A stretch of 64,000 bases of DNA from Companilactobacillus sp. (GTDB lineage: Bacteria > Bacillota > Bacilli > Lactobacillales > Lactobacillaceae): assembly GCF_022484265.1 (NCBI RefSeq), contig NZ_JAKVLR010000001.1:2294001-2358000 (forward strand). Reading direction: 5' to 3'. Position 1 is the first letter of the stretch. Each line of letters opens with the position of its first letter. Below are positions 60,767 through 64,000 of the stretch, one piece after another. The position numbers and the translations under genes were made by a program. The notes below the pieces were generated by a model. That model was given only the letters and a program-made list of their open reading frames with translations, did not search any database and was not told where the DNA came from.

Positions 60767-61771
60767 ATGGCTATTTTAGTTTTAGGTGGAGCAGGTTACA
60801 TCGGTTCACATACTGTTGACCGTTTAGTAGAAAAAGGATACGACGTTGCCGTTGTCGATAATTTGGTAACTGGACACAAGGCAGCAATTAACGACAAAGC
60901 ACGTTTTTACGAAGGTGACGTTCGTGATCTTGACTTCATGAACTCAGTTTTCGACAAAGAAGATATTGAAGGCGTGATTCACTTTGCAGCCTTTTCAATT
61001 GTTCCAGAATCAATGAAAGATCCACTCAAATACTTCGATAACAACACAGCTGGCATGGTCAAGCTACTCGAAGTAATGCACAAGCATGACGTTAAAAAGA
61101 TCGTCTTTTCTTCAACTGCCGCTACTTATGGCGAGCCAAAACAAATTCCAATCAAAGAATCAGATCCACAAGTACCAACTAACCCATATGGCGAAAGTAA
61201 ATTGGCTATGGAAAAAATCATGCACTGGACAGATGTTGCATATGGCATCAAATTCGTAGCTTTGCGTTACTTCAATGTTGCTGGTGCTAAACCAGATGGA
61301 TCAATTGGTGAAGATCATCATCCAGAAACTCACTTAGTTCCAATTATTTTACAAGTAGCTGCTGGCGAACGTGATAAGTTACAAATATTTGGTGACGATT
61401 ATCCAACCGAAGATGGTACTAACATTCGTGACTACGTTCATGTTGTGGATTTAGCAGACGCTCACATCTTGGCTCTTGAATACTTGAAAGAGGGCAAAGA
61501 CAGCAATGCCTTTAACTTAGGATCATCAACTGGTTTCTCAAACAAACAAATGCTTGATGCCGCAAGAGAAGTAACTGGCAAGGATATTCCTGCTGAAATG
61601 GCACCACGTCGTGCCGGAGACCCTAGTACTTTAGTTGCTGCTAGTGATAAAGCACGTTCAGTTTTAGGTTGGGATCCACAATATGATGATGTTAAAGAGA
61701 TCATAAAGACTGCTTGGACTTGGAAGCAAACACATCCATACGGTTACAACGACCGAGGGGGCAAGAACTAA
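60767..61771 (+). CDS. galE: UDP-glucose 4-epimerase
   Basis: The 334-residue extended SDR interconverts UDP-galactose and UDP-glucose. It has GGAGYIGSH, STAATYGEP and the catalytic YGESK (YxxxK), followed by RYFNVAGA. ATG 60767 follows TTGGAGG; the upstream in-frame start overlaps that site. Its stop shares an A with the galT start. Confidence 0.97.
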   Translation: MAILVLGGAGYIGSHTVDRLVEKGYDVAVVDNLVTGHKAAINDKARFYEGDVRDLDFMNSVFDKEDIEGVIHFAAFSIVPESMKDPLKYFDNNTAGMVKLLEVMHKHDVKKIVFSSTAATYGEPKQIPIKESDPQVPTNPYGESKLAMEKIMHWTDVAYGIKFVALRYFNVAGAKPDGSIGEDHHPETHLVPIILQVAAGERDKLQIFGDDYPTEDGTNIRDYVHVVDLADAHILALEYLKEGKDSNAFNLGSSTGFSNKQMLDAAREVTGKDIPAEMAPRRAGDPSTLVAASDKARSVLGWDPQYDDVKEIIKTAWTWKQTHPYGYNDRGGKN

Positions 61772-63234
61772 TGACAACTGTCGATAAATTTGTCGAACAA
61801 GTAATTTCAGCTCAAAATGACTTTACTTCGATGGATTCGATTTATCTTCACAACAAAGTATTTGGTTTGATCGGCGATGACGATCCAGTTGAAGCATCAG
61901 GCGAAGAATTAGTAGATTTAACTGATGCATTGGTTCAAACAGCTATTAATAATCAAAAGATCCAAGATACTCCTTCAGATAAAGATATTTTAGCTGACCA
62001 ACTAATGGATTTGATCACACCACTGCCATCAGTCGTTAACCATACTTTTTGGGACCTATATCAAGACAGCCCTGAAAAAGCCACTAATTACTTTTACGAT
62101 CTAAGTCGCAAAAATGACTACATCAAAACACGTGCCATTGCTAAAAATATTGCCTTTGATACTAAGACTGATTTTGGCGATCTTGAGATCACTATCAATC
62201 TCTCAAAGCCTGAAAAGGACCCAAAGGCAATCGCTGCTGCTAGAAATCAACCAGAAAATGGTTATCCACTTTGCCAATTATGTCTTCAAAATGAAGGTTA
62301 TCTGGGACGTTTAGGCTATCCAGCACGGAGCAATCACCGTGTGATCAGAATGACCCTCGGCGGAGAAACTTGGGGCTTCCAATATTCTCCATACGCCTAC
62401 TTTGGCGAACATTCGATTTTTCTCGATGAAGTTCATCGTCCAATGGTGATCAATCGTCAAACATTTACTAATTTATTAGAGATCGTCAAACAATTTCCAC
62501 ATTACTTCGTTGGTAGTAACGCTGATATTCCGATTGTTGGAGGTTCAATGCTTTCTCATGAACATTATCAAGGCGGACGTCACAACTTCCCAATGATGAA
62601 GGCACCAATTCAACGTTCAGTTGATCTAGGAATAGATGGTGTTGAAGCAGGAATCGTTAAGTGGCCAATGTCAACGATTCGTCTTCGTAGTAAAGATGTT
62701 TCTGAATTGATCGATGCCGCAACTAAGATCCACAATACTTGGAAAGAATATTCTGATGAAGCAGTCAATGTCCGTGCATACACTGATGGCACACGCCACC
62801 ACACGACGACGCCAATTGCTTATAAAGATGGCGACGACTACGTATTGGATCTAGTTTTACGTGACAACCAAACTTCAGAACAATATCCAGACGGAATTTT
62901 CCATCCACACCAAGATGTTCAACATATCAAGAAGGAAAATATCGGTCTTATCGAAGTTATGGGACGTGCAATTTTGCCAGCTAGATTAAAGACTGAATTA
63001 CAAGAGGTTGAAAAATACTTGTTGAATCGTCATAATCAAATAGCAGAGATGCATCAACCATGGGCAGACGAATTGAAACAACAGTATGATTTCACAGAAG
63101 ATAATGTTGAAGAAATCGTCGATCGTGAAGTCGGCAAAGTGTTCGCAAGAGTACTTGCTGATGCTGGAGTCTTTAAATGGGACGATGCAGGTGAAAAAGC
63201 ATTTGACCGGTTTGTTAACGCGGTCAGAAATTAA
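61771..63234 (+). CDS. galT: Galactose-1-phosphate uridylyltransferase (Gram-positive type)
   Basis: The 487-residue enzyme transfers UMP from UDP-glucose to galactose-1-phosphate. It is of the longer Firmicutes type with NHRVIRMTLGGETWGFQYSPYAYF and LSHEHYQGGRHNFPM, which holds the HxH-type nucleophile. ATG 61771 overlaps the galE stop (TAATG), with GAGGGGG upstream. With galK and galE it makes a complete Leloir pathway. Confidence 0.96.
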   Translation: MTTVDKFVEQVISAQNDFTSMDSIYLHNKVFGLIGDDDPVEASGEELVDLTDALVQTAINNQKIQDTPSDKDILADQLMDLITPLPSVVNHTFWDLYQDSPEKATNYFYDLSRKNDYIKTRAIAKNIAFDTKTDFGDLEITINLSKPEKDPKAIAAARNQPENGYPLCQLCLQNEGYLGRLGYPARSNHRVIRMTLGGETWGFQYSPYAYFGEHSIFLDEVHRPMVINRQTFTNLLEIVKQFPHYFVGSNADIPIVGGSMLSHEHYQGGRHNFPMMKAPIQRSVDLGIDGVEAGIVKWPMSTIRLRSKDVSELIDAATKIHNTWKEYSDEAVNVRAYTDGTRHHTTTPIAYKDGDDYVLDLVLRDNQTSEQYPDGIFHPHQDVQHIKKENIGLIEVMGRAILPARLKTELQEVEKYLLNRHNQIAEMHQPWADELKQQYDFTEDNVEEIVDREVGKVFARVLADAGVFKWDDAGEKAFDRFVNAVRN

Positions 63235-63284
63235 TTTGATTTTTTCAAAATTATTATAGTAACAATAATTACGGGGGATTTTGC

Positions 63285-64000
63285 ATGGCGACAACATTAA
63301 AAGATATAGCACAAGAGGTTGGTGTCTCGTTGGCAACGGTCTCCCGTGTTTTGAACTACGATCAAACACTTTCAGTTAGTGATGAAACGAGACAACGGAT
63401 TTTTAAAGTAGCAGATGATCTGCAATATTCTAAGAATAAGCAGCATTCAAGCAACTCAGTTGCACGTAAAAAGTTGGCAATCGTTCAATGGTATTCTGAA
63501 TCCAAAGAACAAGATGACCTTTATTACATGTCGATCAGAATGGGAATCGAGCGTCAAGGCCAAGCTAGACAGTTTGAAGTATCACGAATTTTTCAAAATG
63601 ATACCGGCCAACTAGACGCTGACGTCGATGCTATCATTGCGATTGGTAAATTCAGTCCCGAACAAGTTGCAGGGATGAATGAATTAACTGATAAAATCGT
63701 CTTTGTCGACGATGACCAATTTCCAGCAGGATTCGACAGTGTTTTGACTGACTTTAAACTGGGAGTTGAACACGTGATCGATTATTTCTGGAATCGTGGC
63801 ATTCACGATATTGGGATGATCCATGGTATGGAAAAAACTACTGATTTAGCGGTCGAAGTCAAAGATCAACGAATGTTTGCATATCGTGAGGCAATGGAAA
63901 AACGGAAAGCCTACAACTCTAAGTGGGTCTTTCAAGGCGATTACACTAGCCAATCAGGTTTCAAGATGATGAAAGAAGCCATTGAAAAGTTAGGTGACGA
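63285..64000 (+). CDS. galR: LacI-family regulator of galactose genes (cut by window end)
   Basis: ATG 63285 lies 8 bases after CGGGGGA, and the frame stays open to the window end (238 codons seen of about 330). The N-terminal LacI helix-turn-helix is TLKDIAQEVGVSLATVSRVLN, followed by the periplasmic-binding-protein-like core (AIIAIGKFSPEQ, DQFPAGFDSVLTDF, GIHDIGMIHG). Its place after galT is the usual one for GalR/LacR in lactobacilli and streptococci, and TTTAGTTAAA-like boxes at the cluster promoters are plausible targets. Confidence 0.92.
   Translation, partial: MATTLKDIAQEVGVSLATVSRVLNYDQTLSVSDETRQRIFKVADDLQYSKNKQHSSNSVARKKLAIVQWYSESKEQDDLYYMSIRMGIERQGQARQFEVSRIFQNDTGQLDADVDAIIAIGKFSPEQVAGMNELTDKIVFVDDDQFPAGFDSVLTDFKLGVEHVIDYFWNRGIHDIGMIHGMEKTTDLAVEVKDQRMFAYREAMEKRKAYNSKWVFQGDYTSQSGFKMMKEAIEKLGD

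Overview
The window looks like the chromosome of a low-GC lactic acid bacterium of the Lactobacillaceae, with gene content most like Companilactobacillus (inference; no database search was possible). The evidence is the heterodimeric LacL/LacM beta-galactosidase, a LacS permease with a fused EIIA-like tail, the galKETR order, T-box and cre-type regulation, strong GGAGG ribosome binding sites and low-GC codon use. No rRNA, insertion sequence, prophage or CRISPR array was seen. One tRNA gene (Thr, GGT anticodon) is present.

Layout. 1-3.1 kb: 3' part of a quinol-dependent nitric oxide reductase, a long hairpin element, and a flavin-binding pyridoxamine-oxidase-like protein. 3.3-11.5 kb: a type I restriction-modification island (hsdR, hsdM, hsdS, tyrosine recombinase, and a second startless hsdS in opposite orientation), laid out as an invertible specificity switch. 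11.6-18.8 kb: an ammonium transporter, then a leucine operon (leuA short form, leuB, leuC, leuD, MFS transporter) preceded by a 26-codon leader peptide ending in Leu codons and an attenuator. 19-25.4 kb: redox genes, then a MarR-controlled operon (SDR, gluconolactonase-like protein, small Rossmann-like protein, GlcU-type sugar porter, glucose-dehydrogenase-like SDR) that could oxidise glucose to gluconate; three copies of one operator flank marR. 25.6-38.3 kb: a metallo-beta-lactamase-like gene broken by an in-frame stop, transporters, an orphan CopY, azlCD with a cupin regulator, rarA, a TetR/MMPL pair and a nucleoside deoxyribosyltransferase. 38.4-50.3 kb: a 38-residue membrane peptide, a GNAT protein, an AI-2E family exporter, a T-box controlled amino-acid ABC transporter, a PadR/HAAS/DUF4097 envelope operon, oleate hydratase and a DtxR-type regulator. 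50.7-64 kb: an alpha- and beta-galactoside region (GH36 alpha-galactosidase, LacS, LacL/LacM, galK, galE, galT, galR), with cre-like sites and a repeated TTTAGTTAAA/TTTAGTAAA-type box in its promoters.

The most unusual content is non-coding. Three copies of a long hairpin element (1985-2125, 55210-55350, and 40843-41035 on the minus strand) begin at or within a few bases of the stop codon of the preceding gene. They share short conserved ends and a central core, while their long arms differ in sequence yet stay base-paired. A second set of small tandem hairpin repeats (38.6, 43.4 and 50.4 kb) shares a closing GCGATTCC motif, and one array separates a complete T-box from a second T-box terminator domain without Stem I. 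A 68-bp tandem array and a separate 169-bp inverted-repeat element lie at 30.4-30.8 kb.
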